Of a stretch of 64,000 nucleotides of DNA, positions 54,528-63,565 are shown piece by piece. How positions within the stretch are numbered: the first letter of the stretch is position 1; each line of letters begins with the position of its first letter. Where the stretch lies: the NCBI RefSeq assembly GCF_029504655.1, contig NZ_JAQFIL010000001.1:3663001-3727000 (forward strand), written 5' to 3'. The DNA comes from Catalinimonas alkaloidigena (GTDB taxonomy: Bacteria > Bacteroidota > Bacteroidia > Cytophagales > Cyclobacteriaceae). The notes below the pieces were generated by a model. It was not told the DNA's origin and did no database searches. It was given only the letters and a program-made list of their open reading frames with translations. The translations under genes and the position numbers were made by a program.

Positions 54528-55493
54528 ATGAGCCAAGAAACCCACCATAAAATTAAGCTAGGTATTTTTGTGATGCTCGGGCTTATCTTTCTAATTGTAG
54601 CCTTGTACCTGATAGGGAACCAGCGTAATATGTTCAATACCCGCTTTCAACTCAGTACCCGCTTTGCAGATGTAAACGGTTTGAGAGAAGGCAACAGTGT
54701 ACGTTTCGCAGGTATTGATGTGGGTATTGTAAAGCGCATCACAATTGTCAGTGACTCTGCCATTCAGGTGGATATGCTTGTTCGTGAAGGTGTGAGAAAC
54801 TATATCAAGAAAAATGCTGTGGCTACCATAGGTACCGATGGATTGGTAGGCAACGTAATCATCAATATAAGACCTGGTACTGGCAATGCTCTTCCTGTGG
54901 AAATTAATGACTGGATTGTTTCGCAATCAAATATAGATACAGATGCATTGCTGAGAACACTAAGCATCTCAAATGAAAATGTAGCAACCCTTACCCAAAA
55001 CCTGGTTACCATGACCAACCATATCAATAAGGGTGAGGGTACAGTAGGAATGCTCATTCATGACAAACCTTTTGCGCTGAGTCTGCAACAAACTTTGCAT
55101 AATCTCTCCCAAGCCAGTGAAGGAGCAGCAGCCACCATAAATGAACTTAAAAGTACAGCTGTCAAAATTAACCGCGGCTCTGGTATCATTGGTTTTTTAG
55201 CGGAAGATACGCTGACAGTATGGCAACTTCAGCATACCATAAGAAAGCTACAAGCCTCCAGCGAAGCAATCGCAGAAGTAGCGCAGAACATCAACCTGAT
55301 GGTAAAAGGTATAGAAGCAGGAAAAGGTACGGCGGGCTTGCTGATCAGCGATAGTACAATGGCTAATGAAATGCAGACCAGCCTTGATGAGATTCACACC
55401 GGCATTGGCTTGTTCAATGAAAATATGGAAGCTTTACAGCACAGCGTCCTGCTCCGTCGCTACTTTAAGAAACAGGAAAGACTAAAGCCTTAG
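54528..55493 (+). CDS. mlaD: MCE-domain (MlaD-type) lipid-binding protein
   Basis: A 321-residue protein anchored by one N-terminal TM helix (about 11-29: IFVMLGLIFLIVALYLIGN), followed by a single MCE domain (about 38-118: RFADVNGLREGNSVRFAGID, GTDGLVGNVIINIRPG) and a long C-terminal helical region with repeating N-x-L heptads (about 140-310), including two GEGTVGMLIHD/GKGTAGLLISD motifs. MCE proteins form hexameric rings that hold lipids in the periplasm. It completes the mlaEFD set. The long helical tail might form a bridge toward the outer membrane. Confidence 0.92.
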   Translation: MSQETHHKIKLGIFVMLGLIFLIVALYLIGNQRNMFNTRFQLSTRFADVNGLREGNSVRFAGIDVGIVKRITIVSDSAIQVDMLVREGVRNYIKKNAVATIGTDGLVGNVIINIRPGTGNALPVEINDWIVSQSNIDTDALLRTLSISNENVATLTQNLVTMTNHINKGEGTVGMLIHDKPFALSLQQTLHNLSQASEGAAATINELKSTAVKINRGSGIIGFLAEDTLTVWQLQHTIRKLQASSEAIAEVAQNINLMVKGIEAGKGTAGLLISDSTMANEMQTSLDEIHTGIGLFNENMEALQHSVLLRRYFKKQERLKP

Positions 55494-55539
55494 TAATAAC
55501 AAAGCCTATACTAAGTGTTCAACCGATACATATTCATCA

Positions 55540-55551
55540 TGATGAAGGTCA
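55540..55551 (+). promoter_or_regulatory. Weak Fnr/Crp-like palindrome
   Basis: TGATGAAGGTCA: half-sites as in the other sites but centre AA. About 205 bases before the LolA-like gene and 158 from the exact site at 55698. Confidence 0.3.
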
Positions 55552-55697
55552 CTGGTTGGTGATATAAAACGATAATTCTGGTTTATAGAAACACTTTTCT
55601 CAGGCCCATCCTGCTAGATTTTTTTATGCAGGTTGGATGATAAATAGAAAACTTTGTCGATCAGTTTCTAAAAGCTTAAGAAGATCATTCAGCGCGA

Positions 55698-55709
55698 TGA
55701 CATAGATCA
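55698..55709 (+). promoter_or_regulatory. Fnr/Crp-like palindrome before the LolA-like/FtsX operon
   Basis: TGACATAGATCA within GATGACATAGATCATTC, exact match to TGAYNTANRTCA, 47 bases upstream of the chosen start at 55756. Confidence 0.65.
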
Positions 55710-55755
55710 TTCATATCCCTTGCTGCTTTGTTTAACTTTAAGAAAATCAGTTCAT

Positions 55756-56514
55756 ATGCTACGTTTCTGCATGATCATCTTAATACCGGGAATATTTGTT
55801 TCACTGTTTGCTTTTCAAAAGCAGCTTCCTGACGCCAAGGAAATCGTAAATAAGACTAATGAAAAGCGTAGGGGGGAAACTTCAATGGCAGAACTTACCA
55901 TTTCCATCATCCGCCCTTCCTGGTCGCGCGATATGTCGGTCAAAACATGGTCAAAAGGAACCGAAAACGCTCTTATTCTGATTACCGCACCGGTAAGAGA
56001 CAAGGGTACGGTGTTTCTGAAACGGAAAAATGAAATTTGGAACTGGGTTTCTTCCATTGACAGAAATATCAAACTACCTCCTTCTATGATGATGCAGTCG
56101 TGGATGGGTTCTGACTTTACCAATGATGACCTGATCAAAGAATCTTCCATTGTAGAGGACTACACCCATAAAATTGTTGGCGACTCTGTCATCCTGGGAA
56201 GAGCGTGCTACAAAATAGAACTGCTGCCCAAGGAGGGAGCTCCGGTGGTGTGGGGAAAGATCTATAGCTGGATAGACAAAAGCGAGTACATAGAACTCCG
56301 CTCTGAACTTTATGATGAAGAAGGTTTTTTGATCAATGAAGTGGTATTTTCAGAAATTAAGGAGTTGGACGGACGTGAGTTGCCTTCGGTTATGGAATAC
56401 ATACCGGTAGACAAAGAGGGACATAAAACGGTGATGCGCTATCATACCGTAGATTACGACATCCCATTGGAAGAAAGTTTTTTCTCTTTACAAAATATGA
56501 AACGGGTACAGTAG
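55756..56514 (+). CDS. Outer-membrane lipoprotein-sorting (LolA-like) protein
   Basis: A 252-residue exported protein of the COG2834/LolA-LppX superfamily. The ATG at 55756 gives a proper signal peptide (MLRFCMIILIPGIFVSLFAF); an in-frame start at 55720 would precede it with polar residues. The mature part has the MAELTISIIRPSWSRDMSVK strand pattern, then GTVFLKRKNEIWNWVSSIDR, IKLPPSMMMQSWMGSDFTND and VWGKIYSWIDKSEYIELRSE, a half-barrel suited to carry lipids or lipoproteins. This subgroup typically sits next to FtsX-type permeases, as here. It is the first gene of the operon to 60930. Confidence 0.9.
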   Translation: MLRFCMIILIPGIFVSLFAFQKQLPDAKEIVNKTNEKRRGETSMAELTISIIRPSWSRDMSVKTWSKGTENALILITAPVRDKGTVFLKRKNEIWNWVSSIDRNIKLPPSMMMQSWMGSDFTNDDLIKESSIVEDYTHKIVGDSVILGRACYKIELLPKEGAPVVWGKIYSWIDKSEYIELRSELYDEEGFLINEVVFSEIKELDGRELPSVMEYIPVDKEGHKTVMRYHTVDYDIPLEESFFSLQNMKRVQ

Positions 56515-56518
56515 CAAT

Positions 56519-57739
56519 ATGAACATGTTCCTCACACTGGCATGGCGCAACCTGTGGCGCAACAAACGTAGAACCTTTATCACTATGGCTTCCATCATTT
56601 TTGCCGTCTTGTTGGCTATTCTACTGAACTCGGTAAAAGAAGGGATGCTGGACAAAATGCAGGAAAACGTAGTAAGCTATTATACCGGTGCTGTACAGGT
56701 GCACAAAAAGGGCTACTGGAATGAAAAAACGATTGACAACACCTTTGAAATCAATTCCTCACATTTACAGGAAATTCTTCTTGATGAGAAAGTGAACCAG
56801 CTTGTTCCCCGCCTGGAATCATTTGCCCTGGCGGCATCAGAAGGATTTTCCCGGGGATGTATGGTAGTGGGCATCGCCCCGGAAGGAGAGTCTTCGGTTA
56901 CTTCCCTGGAAGATAAACTTATAGCAGGCAAATATCTCGAGCAACAGGACCGGGGGGTGCTGCTTTCAGAAGGCTTAGCCGAATATCTCAAGATAAGTGT
57001 AGGAGATACTTTGGTACTGATTGGACAGGGGTTTCATGGTGCCAGTGCCGCCGGCAAATATCCCATTCAGGGCTTAGTCAGTTTTGCTTCCCCTGAACTC
57101 AACAAGCTTTTGGTATATCTCCCTATAGCAGAAGCCCAATGGCTTTTTGCCGCTGAGCAAAGAGCAACTGCCTTGGTACTGCAGATAGATGATATCAATA
57201 ATTCTCAATCAGTAGCCCAACAGCTGGCTGCCAGTCTGGGGGAAGAGTATGAGTTCATGAGCTGGCAAACCATGATGCCCGAACTGGATCAGATCATTCA
57301 GGGAGAAAGAGCGGAAAACAATATTTTCCTCTTTGTGCTCTACCTGCTTATTACTTTCGGCATCTTCGGCACTATCCTGATGATGACCGTTGAACGACAG
57401 TTTGAGTTTGGAGTGCTGGTAGCCATTGGGATGCGTAGACTCAAGTTATCTTCTATCGTTATTCTTGAGAACATACTGATAGCGATTCTGGGAGCATTGG
57501 CAGGGATGCTACTGAGCCTTCCTGTTGTATTTTACTTTTATAATTTTCCTATCAGAATTACTGGAGAACTTTCTGAGGCTTATGAAAACTTTGGCTTTGA
57601 GCCTATCTTCTATTTTTCTGTAAAACCGATGATCTTTTACTCACAAACAGTGGTCGTGCTGTGTATCGCATTGGCACTGTCTATTTACCCTATGATCAAA
57701 ATAGGGAGGCTAGACCCGGTATCTGCCATGAGGGGGTGA
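56519..57739 (+). CDS. FtsX-type ABC permease (LolC/MacB-like)
   Basis: A 406-residue inner-membrane protein with the MacB/LolCE topology: TM1 at about 18-40 (TFITMASIIFAVLLAILLNS), a MacB-type periplasmic domain (about 45-265), then three TM helices at about 270-300 (NIFLFVLYLLITFGIFGTIL), 315-345 and 365-395. The FGVLVAIGMRRLKLSSIVIL block between TM2 and TM3 is the FtsX signature that couples to the ATPase. It starts four bases behind the LolA-like gene and is followed by a related permease, probably forming a heterodimer. Confidence 0.92.
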   Translation: MNMFLTLAWRNLWRNKRRTFITMASIIFAVLLAILLNSVKEGMLDKMQENVVSYYTGAVQVHKKGYWNEKTIDNTFEINSSHLQEILLDEKVNQLVPRLESFALAASEGFSRGCMVVGIAPEGESSVTSLEDKLIAGKYLEQQDRGVLLSEGLAEYLKISVGDTLVLIGQGFHGASAAGKYPIQGLVSFASPELNKLLVYLPIAEAQWLFAAEQRATALVLQIDDINNSQSVAQQLAASLGEEYEFMSWQTMMPELDQIIQGERAENNIFLFVLYLLITFGIFGTILMMTVERQFEFGVLVAIGMRRLKLSSIVILENILIAILGALAGMLLSLPVVFYFYNFPIRITGELSEAYENFGFEPIFYFSVKPMIFYSQTVVVLCIALALSIYPMIKIGRLDPVSAMRG

Positions 57740-57766
57740 GGAAATCTATTGTAAACATGACTTATT

Positions 57767-58984
57767 ATGCTACTGCTTATTGCCTGGCGAAATATTTGGA
57801 GAAACAAGACGAGAAGTTTTCTGGTCATCACCTCAGTAGCCCTGGGACTATGGGCAGGAACCTTCATTATGGCTTATGCTTTTGGCATCATTGAGCAGCG
57901 CCTGAAAGATGCTATCGAGAATGAAATATCTCATTTACAGGTGCACCATCCGGAATTTGAGAAGGACAATAACCCAAGATTTTTCATTCCTAAAAGCCAT
58001 GGTATTTTGCAAGAGGTTCGCAATGATGTACAGGTCAAGGCTGCCTCAGCAAGGGTGTTGGCATCCGGGATGGTAGCCTCCGCCATCAGCAGCACCGGAG
58101 GGCAGTTTATTGGTATTTCCCCTGAGGCGGAGCAGACAGTGACCGGCCTACAAGACAAGATCATCGAGGGGAGCTATCTGGAGAACGAAGAAAACAACCG
58201 CATCGTTATTGGAGAAAAACTGGCTGACAAGCTGAACGTAAAAGTACGCTCAAAAATCGTTCTTACATTTCAGGATACCTCAGGACATATTGTGGCAGGA
58301 GCTTTCCGGATTGCTGGCATCTACAAAACCTCCAACACCACCTATGATGAAACCCATCTGTTTTTGAAGGCACAGGACCTTCGTTCCCTCCTGGGATTAC
58401 AGCACGAATTTCATGAGGTAGCGGTCTTGCTCAATGATCCCAACAGGCTGGAAGAATTTCAAGGCTCCCTGCAGCAGCAGCACCCTGAGTTACAGATTGA
58501 AACGTGGAAAGCGCTGGCCCCTGAGCTGAGGTATATGATTGAATCTCTGGATCAGTACATGATCATATTTCTCATCATCATCCTGATGGCCCTGTCTTTT
58601 GGCATTGTAAATACCATGCTGATGGCGGTACTGGAACGCGTGCGGGAAATCGGTATGCTGATGGCTATTGGCATGAATAGAACTAAGTTATTTGGAATGG
58701 TTTCACTTGAAAGCATATTCCTGGTGATGATCGCCGCCCCCATTGGTCTGCTCTTGGCCTATATTACCAATCAACTGCTGGGGCAGTATGGTATGGACCT
58801 TTCAGGGCTTTATCAGGAAGGCTATGCAGCTTATGGATTTAACCCGATTATCTATCCCGAGCTGGACAATATTTACTATATAAGAATTATGTTCATGGTT
58901 ACTGTTGCTGCCTTGCTGGCTTCTATTTATCCGGCCATTACTGCAATAAGACTTAATCCGGTAGTAGCCATCAGAAAAATATAA
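57767..58984 (+). CDS. FtsX-type ABC permease (LolE/MacB-like)
   Basis: A 405-residue partner of the preceding permease with the same topology: TM1 at about 17-38 (SFLVITSVALGLWAGTFIMA), a periplasmic MacB-like domain, and TM helices near 265-290 (MIIFLIIILMALSFGIVNTM), 318-345 and 375-400. REIGMLMAIGMNRTKLFGMV is the FtsX coupling motif. The start ATG at 57767 lies 27 bases behind the first permease stop. With the ATPase behind it this makes a LolCDE-like set dedicated to the LolA-like protein. Confidence 0.92.
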   Translation: MLLLIAWRNIWRNKTRSFLVITSVALGLWAGTFIMAYAFGIIEQRLKDAIENEISHLQVHHPEFEKDNNPRFFIPKSHGILQEVRNDVQVKAASARVLASGMVASAISSTGGQFIGISPEAEQTVTGLQDKIIEGSYLENEENNRIVIGEKLADKLNVKVRSKIVLTFQDTSGHIVAGAFRIAGIYKTSNTTYDETHLFLKAQDLRSLLGLQHEFHEVAVLLNDPNRLEEFQGSLQQQHPELQIETWKALAPELRYMIESLDQYMIIFLIIILMALSFGIVNTMLMAVLERVREIGMLMAIGMNRTKLFGMVSLESIFLVMIAAPIGLLLAYITNQLLGQYGMDLSGLYQEGYAAYGFNPIIYPELDNIYYIRIMFMVTVAALLASIYPAITAIRLNPVVAIRKI

Positions 58985-58995
58985 AAAAGCTTACT

Positions 58996-59712
58996 ATGGA
59001 TCAGGAAAAAGAAGTCATCTCTACCGAGAATCTTAGCAAAGTGTATGCCGATCATGTCGTTCCGGTAAAGGCGGTAAACGGGGTAAGCCTCAAGATAAGA
59101 AAAGGAGAATTTACCGCCCTGGTAGGTCCATCAGGCTCAGGAAAGACTACCTTGCTCAATCTTATAGGAGGCTTGGATTACCCTACTTCTGGTAAGGTGT
59201 ATGTGAATGGTATTGACATATCTACTATGAAAAAAAACCGACTGATTGACTTCCGCTTAAACAATATCGGTTTTGTGTTCCAGGCTTTTAATCTGATTCC
59301 GGTATTAACTGCCAAAGAAAATATAGAGTTTGTGATGTTGCTTCAGAAAAAATCCCGGCAGGAAAGAGACCAGCGGGTGGTGGAATTACTGAAAGAAGTG
59401 GGCCTGGAAGACCGCATGAACAGCCGTCCCTCTGAATTATCCGGAGGGCAACAACAGAGGGTAGCAGTTGCACGGGCACTGGCCTCCAAACCGCAGTTTG
59501 TGCTGGCCGACGAGCCTACAGCCAACCTGGATTCAAAATCTACCGAAAATCTCCTTGATATGATGGCCCGGTTGAACAGAGATGAACATATGACCTTTAT
59601 TTTTTCTACGCACGACCAACGGGTGATCGATCGTGCTCGCCGTGTAATCCGACTCGTTGACGGACAAATTGAGTCTGACCTTACAGTAGAGCAGCAGAAA
59701 CAAGGGGTATAA
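58996..59712 (+). CDS. LolD/MacB-type ABC ATPase
   Basis: A 238-residue ATPase with Walker A GPSGSGKTT (about 41-49), Q-loop FVFQAFNLIPVLTAKENIEF, signature LSGGQQQRVAVAR, Walker B FVLADEPTANLDS and switch histidine FSTHD. Q-loop and signature sequences are those of the LolD/MacB/FtsE group. It drives the two FtsX-type permeases encoded directly upstream (11-base gap). The role is extraction or mechanotransmission across the envelope rather than classic transport through the membrane. Confidence 0.93.
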   Translation: MDQEKEVISTENLSKVYADHVVPVKAVNGVSLKIRKGEFTALVGPSGSGKTTLLNLIGGLDYPTSGKVYVNGIDISTMKKNRLIDFRLNNIGFVFQAFNLIPVLTAKENIEFVMLLQKKSRQERDQRVVELLKEVGLEDRMNSRPSELSGGQQQRVAVARALASKPQFVLADEPTANLDSKSTENLLDMMARLNRDEHMTFIFSTHDQRVIDRARRVIRLVDGQIESDLTVEQQKQGV

Positions 59713-59736
59713 ATTCGTTTCATGTATAATCTTTCT

Positions 59737-60930
59737 ATGAAATACAGAACATCTGTAAGGCAACTGATGCTTTTAGTATGCCTGTTTAGTGGAGGAGGCA
59801 TAGCTCCGCTGATCGCTCAGGAAGAAAGTATGAAAGAACAAAAAAAATGGAGTCTTCACGGCTATGTAAAAGACATGGTCTCCATAATGCAGATAGATGG
59901 TCTGGAGAATACAATGGTAGACAATCTGGTGCACAACCGTCTTAATTTCAAATGGTTCCCTGCTCCTTCCCTTAATGCTTATCTGGAAATTCGGAACCGG
60001 ATGTTTTTTGGAGACCTGGTAAATACACTTCCCAACTACAGCGAACTGATAGATATCAATAATGATTATCTTGATCTTTCGGCAATTGTTGTAGACAGAG
60101 AAAAATGGGTAATTCACACTATGATTGACCGGGCTTACCTGGAGTGGTACAAAAATGAGTGGGAAGTACGTGTGGGGCGGCAGCGTATCAATTGGGGCAA
60201 AAACCTGGTATGGAACCCAAATGACTTGTTCAACGCCTATTCTTTTTTTGACTTTGACTATGAAGAACGCCCCGGCAGTGATGCACTCAGAATAAAAAGG
60301 TATACCGGCTTTGCTTCCAGTGTGGAGATTGCGACTACCTTCCATGAAGATTTTGACCAGATGGTGATTGCCGGCTTGTGGCAACTCAACCGATGGAATT
60401 ATGATATTCAGTTGCTGGGCGGCAAATCCCGGGAAGATATTGCGTTGGGATTGGGCTGGGCTGGCAACCTCAAAGATGCTGGCTTCAAAGGAGAAGTGTC
60501 CTATTTTCACCCTTATACAACAAGTCATCTGTCCCCTGCCCTGCTGGCCTCACTCTCTGCCGATTATTCTTTTGAAAGCTCACTATACTTTCATTTGTCG
60601 GCATTGCTAAATACAGATGGCAATATGCACCCTGATGATTTTCTCTTTTTCTCTTTCACCCGGGGCAAACTTACTGCCAGAGACCTATCACCTTACCGAT
60701 ATTCCTTATTTATGCAGAGCACCTACTCTTTTCATCCATTATTGAGTGGAGGACTTGCAAGCATATATTTTCCGGGTGACCATGCTACATACTGGAATCC
60801 AATGGTGAGTCTATCCCTGAGCAGCAATTGGGAAGTTGATATGATTGGACAACTCTTTTTTACTACTGAAAACAAACAATACCATGCCCTGGCCAAAAGT
60901 TTGTTCATACGTTTGCGATGGAGTTTTTAG
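59737..60930 (+). CDS. Predicted outer-membrane beta-barrel protein
   Basis: A protein of 397 residues (402 if the ATG at 59722 is used). It has a signal peptide (YRTSVRQLMLLVCLFSGGGI...LIAQ), and amphipathic strands throughout, including the porin-like block VRVGRQRINWGKNLVWNPND, RIKRYTGFASSVEIATTF and a C-terminal FIRLRWSF that ends in an aromatic residue as barrel proteins do. The GRQ.I.WG pattern resembles DUF1302-like/alginate-export-type barrels, without a firm family match. As the last gene of the LolA-like/FtsX/LolD operon it probably forms the outer-membrane end of that system. Confidence 0.75.
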   Translation: MKYRTSVRQLMLLVCLFSGGGIAPLIAQEESMKEQKKWSLHGYVKDMVSIMQIDGLENTMVDNLVHNRLNFKWFPAPSLNAYLEIRNRMFFGDLVNTLPNYSELIDINNDYLDLSAIVVDREKWVIHTMIDRAYLEWYKNEWEVRVGRQRINWGKNLVWNPNDLFNAYSFFDFDYEERPGSDALRIKRYTGFASSVEIATTFHEDFDQMVIAGLWQLNRWNYDIQLLGGKSREDIALGLGWAGNLKDAGFKGEVSYFHPYTTSHLSPALLASLSADYSFESSLYFHLSALLNTDGNMHPDDFLFFSFTRGKLTARDLSPYRYSLFMQSTYSFHPLLSGGLASIYFPGDHATYWNPMVSLSLSSNWEVDMIGQLFFTTENKQYHALAKSLFIRLRWSF

Positions 60931-61339
60931 CGTTTCAAATGATAGAATTACTATTTGTTATGCCCATACAATTTAGTCAATAGAATTGAAGCTGTATCAT
61001 ATAGATAGCGTTGATGTAAAAATGCCGTAAAAGTTTAAACGCTGTACATAGATTGGGACAAAATTGGACTATAAGAAATGAATAACAAACTGCCCGTTTT
61101 CAGCTTTCCAAAAAAGCAATCGCTGGCAAAAGTTGATAAACATAGCTCAACATGACAAAATTGCTGCTTGAAAAACTTTTTATGCAAGCTGATAAATAAT
61201 GATTTTTTTCTTGGTCAGTATGAAAGCTGCCGATAAAGAAAGCCTCCCTTTCCTCAGGAATTTTTCTTAGTTGTTACCTTTTATATTTTACGACAAGGAC
61301 ACATAACTAAAACACTTTGGTATTTGCTCAGACGCCTGG
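60931..61339. other. Intergenic stretch
   Basis: No gene, hairpin terminator or motif recognised; it separates two convergent genes. Confidence 0.4.
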
Positions 61340-63535
61340 TTATTGAATAGCTCTTAAAGTGTATTTTCCTTTATCTACATTGGGTAGGTAGGCGGATTTT
61401 GCTTGTGCATCAATTTTTAAGGTTAAGACCTCTCCTCCATCCTTTTCAAGCACCCAGTTCCCCGCTTTCAGGCCAGCGACAAACACCCCGAGGCACTTAT
61501 GTGCCAACTCAAATTCAGCCTGGCTTAACAGGGCAGAATTTTGATTAAAATAAACCACATAATCCAGTACGGCTACGCCCTTTAGATTATGTGAAACAAC
61601 TTTTTTAAACTCCAGGGGCTTTTCGTTATCAGCATTAGTTACTCCCATGGCATGAAAAAAGAGATCGCTTATTTCTTCTTTGCCAGGAGAAACTTCAATC
61701 CGCCATTCCCCCTCTTCTGAGGCAGGATTCTCCTTCTCAATGGCGTAATTTGTTTGACTTGACTCTACCCAAAAAGCTTTCCCTTTACCTCCTATCTTTC
61801 TGATTTCCGGCTGCTCAGGCAAGATGGTTTGGGCAATTAACTTTCCATGATACAGACCTTTACCTCTGAACTCCACCCCTTTTCTTTCAACAGAAAACGA
61901 ACTGCCTACGATAACTGGCTCTTGTATGCTATGCAGCAGCCAGGTCTTTTTGAATGTTGCTTTTACAGCCTCTACACGATCAAATACAAAAAACAGGGCT
62001 GGAAAATCAGGATTGTTGGTATTGATGGTAAGCATGGATCGGCTTAGCATGCTTACCTTGTCGGATGAATAGGCATTACTAATGTCACCGGCTATAAAGC
62101 TATAGCGAGGCTGATCGGCATCAGGGCCAATAGCATGCGCAGTGACTTCACCCATTTCATATCCATTTTCCGGATTCAATAGATATTCTAAATTTTCCGG
62201 ATGGTCTTTGCCATGATTAGGCCATCGCTGCCCCCCGTCATTGGCACTGTTTTTATCCATCACTTCATCAGGATCATAAACAAGCAGGCCATTTTTTGCG
62301 ATAGTCTGATGATGGTAATTCAGCCAGTGCGCTCCGCCATAACCTTGATTTTTTCCTTCATAAACCCCTGATGAAATTGCCAAAGGCCCTTTATAGTAGA
62401 TTTGAAATGTGCCAAAATCTTTCGTCTGATGGTTTCCAAAAAAATAATTACCAATACGCATATGGATGAGCGCATTATCACTATTCACACCCATATCCCA
62501 GCCGGTACGGGCTACCATTTCACCCATAGGCTGGGGAAAATATTTTGAATGAGGTAGCTCAGCAATGGATTTAGTTTGATAGTCTATTGGTAAAAAGATG
62601 AAAGCAAACACTTTTTCCAGATCATGGAGTAAAAAGCGGCTCATCATATCCAGTTGATAAGGATCATTGTAAAGTGCTGCACTTAACATCATCATTACAG
62701 CTTTGTGGTTGATGCCTTTAGTCCTACCTCCCTGGTCATTTCCGGCATCATCATAAGTATCACCGCTACGCATCTGCTGTCCATCAGGACGGTAGTGATA
62801 AATAAGCTGGTATGCCATGAACTGTTGATCGGCTGAGAAAGCCTGATATCCCATTTTTTTGTACAGCCAGGCAGCAAACAAATCGTGTATCATGCGCGTA
62901 GCGATATAAGAATCTCCCTGATGATGCATATGTGCCTGATAAAAGAAGTTTCTGGCTGGCACAAATTCTTCCTGAAAAACCAGTGCAGCAGAATCGTACA
63001 TCACCGGATCTTCATCATAAATCGCCAGGCCGGCAGGCAGCTGATCTGACATAAGCCAGCCTTCGCAATTATGGCCTACAATGCTTCCGTGGCCTTTTTG
63101 TGCAGGGAAGTATGGTTCATGCAATGAGGCAATCCTTTTAAACTCCCGGATGTATGCTGATTTCAGTGTATCGGACATCACATCATAACACCAATCGTAT
63201 ATGCAGGCCCCCAGTTGCATAGGATTGAGCGGACTGCGTCCATTCGTATTTTTCTGAAGCAAAGGCAGGAAGTCTATCGCAGCCTGGGCGGCCAGCTGAC
63301 GATCCTCAGTGAGCAATGCTTTAAGAGCCCTGGCAAAAGGATGATTCATTTGTTGAATTTCAAACCATAGTGCCTCAAATTTCTCTGACTTTGCCTTCTG
63401 CTGTAAAGTGCTTATATCGTCTTGATTGATGTAGACTCTGGGATGTTGAGACGGAACTAATTTTTGTGCATACCCAGCCGTTGAGATACATAATACGAAT
63501 AGTGAAGAAGTTAGGAACAGTTTTATTCTTAGCAT
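61340..63535 (-). CDS. Heparinase II/III-type polysaccharide lyase
   Basis: A 731-residue exported protein. After a signal peptide (to about 23) comes an alpha-helical toroid domain (about 30-330), with GHGSIVGHNCEGWLMSDQLP and YQAHMHHQGDSYIATRM carrying candidate catalytic His/Tyr residues, then the heparinase II/III-like beta-sandwich (about 345-600) with FFGNHQTKDFGTFQIYYKGP as the family's conserved H-x-D-x-G-x-F-x-I-Y segment. Related enzymes (PL12/PL21 and others) cleave glycosaminoglycan- or alginate-like polymers by beta-elimination. The substrate is not certain. It lies behind a DUF1593 gene on the same strand, as part of a glycan-degradation locus. Confidence 0.85.
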   Translation of the reverse strand: MLRIKLFLTSSLFVLCISTAGYAQKLVPSQHPRVYINQDDISTLQQKAKSEKFEALWFEIQQMNHPFARALKALLTEDRQLAAQAAIDFLPLLQKNTNGRSPLNPMQLGACIYDWCYDVMSDTLKSAYIREFKRIASLHEPYFPAQKGHGSIVGHNCEGWLMSDQLPAGLAIYDEDPVMYDSAALVFQEEFVPARNFFYQAHMHHQGDSYIATRMIHDLFAAWLYKKMGYQAFSADQQFMAYQLIYHYRPDGQQMRSGDTYDDAGNDQGGRTKGINHKAVMMMLSAALYNDPYQLDMMSRFLLHDLEKVFAFIFLPIDYQTKSIAELPHSKYFPQPMGEMVARTGWDMGVNSDNALIHMRIGNYFFGNHQTKDFGTFQIYYKGPLAISSGVYEGKNQGYGGAHWLNYHHQTIAKNGLLVYDPDEVMDKNSANDGGQRWPNHGKDHPENLEYLLNPENGYEMGEVTAHAIGPDADQPRYSFIAGDISNAYSSDKVSMLSRSMLTINTNNPDFPALFFVFDRVEAVKATFKKTWLLHSIQEPVIVGSSFSVERKGVEFRGKGLYHGKLIAQTILPEQPEIRKIGGKGKAFWVESSQTNYAIEKENPASEEGEWRIEVSPGKEEISDLFFHAMGVTNADNEKPLEFKKVVSHNLKGVAVLDYVVYFNQNSALLSQAEFELAHKCLGVFVAGLKAGNWVLEKDGGEVLTLKIDAQAKSAYLPNVDKGKYTLRAIQ

Positions 63536-63565
63536 GCAGTACGATTGATTGGTTATTCTTTATGT

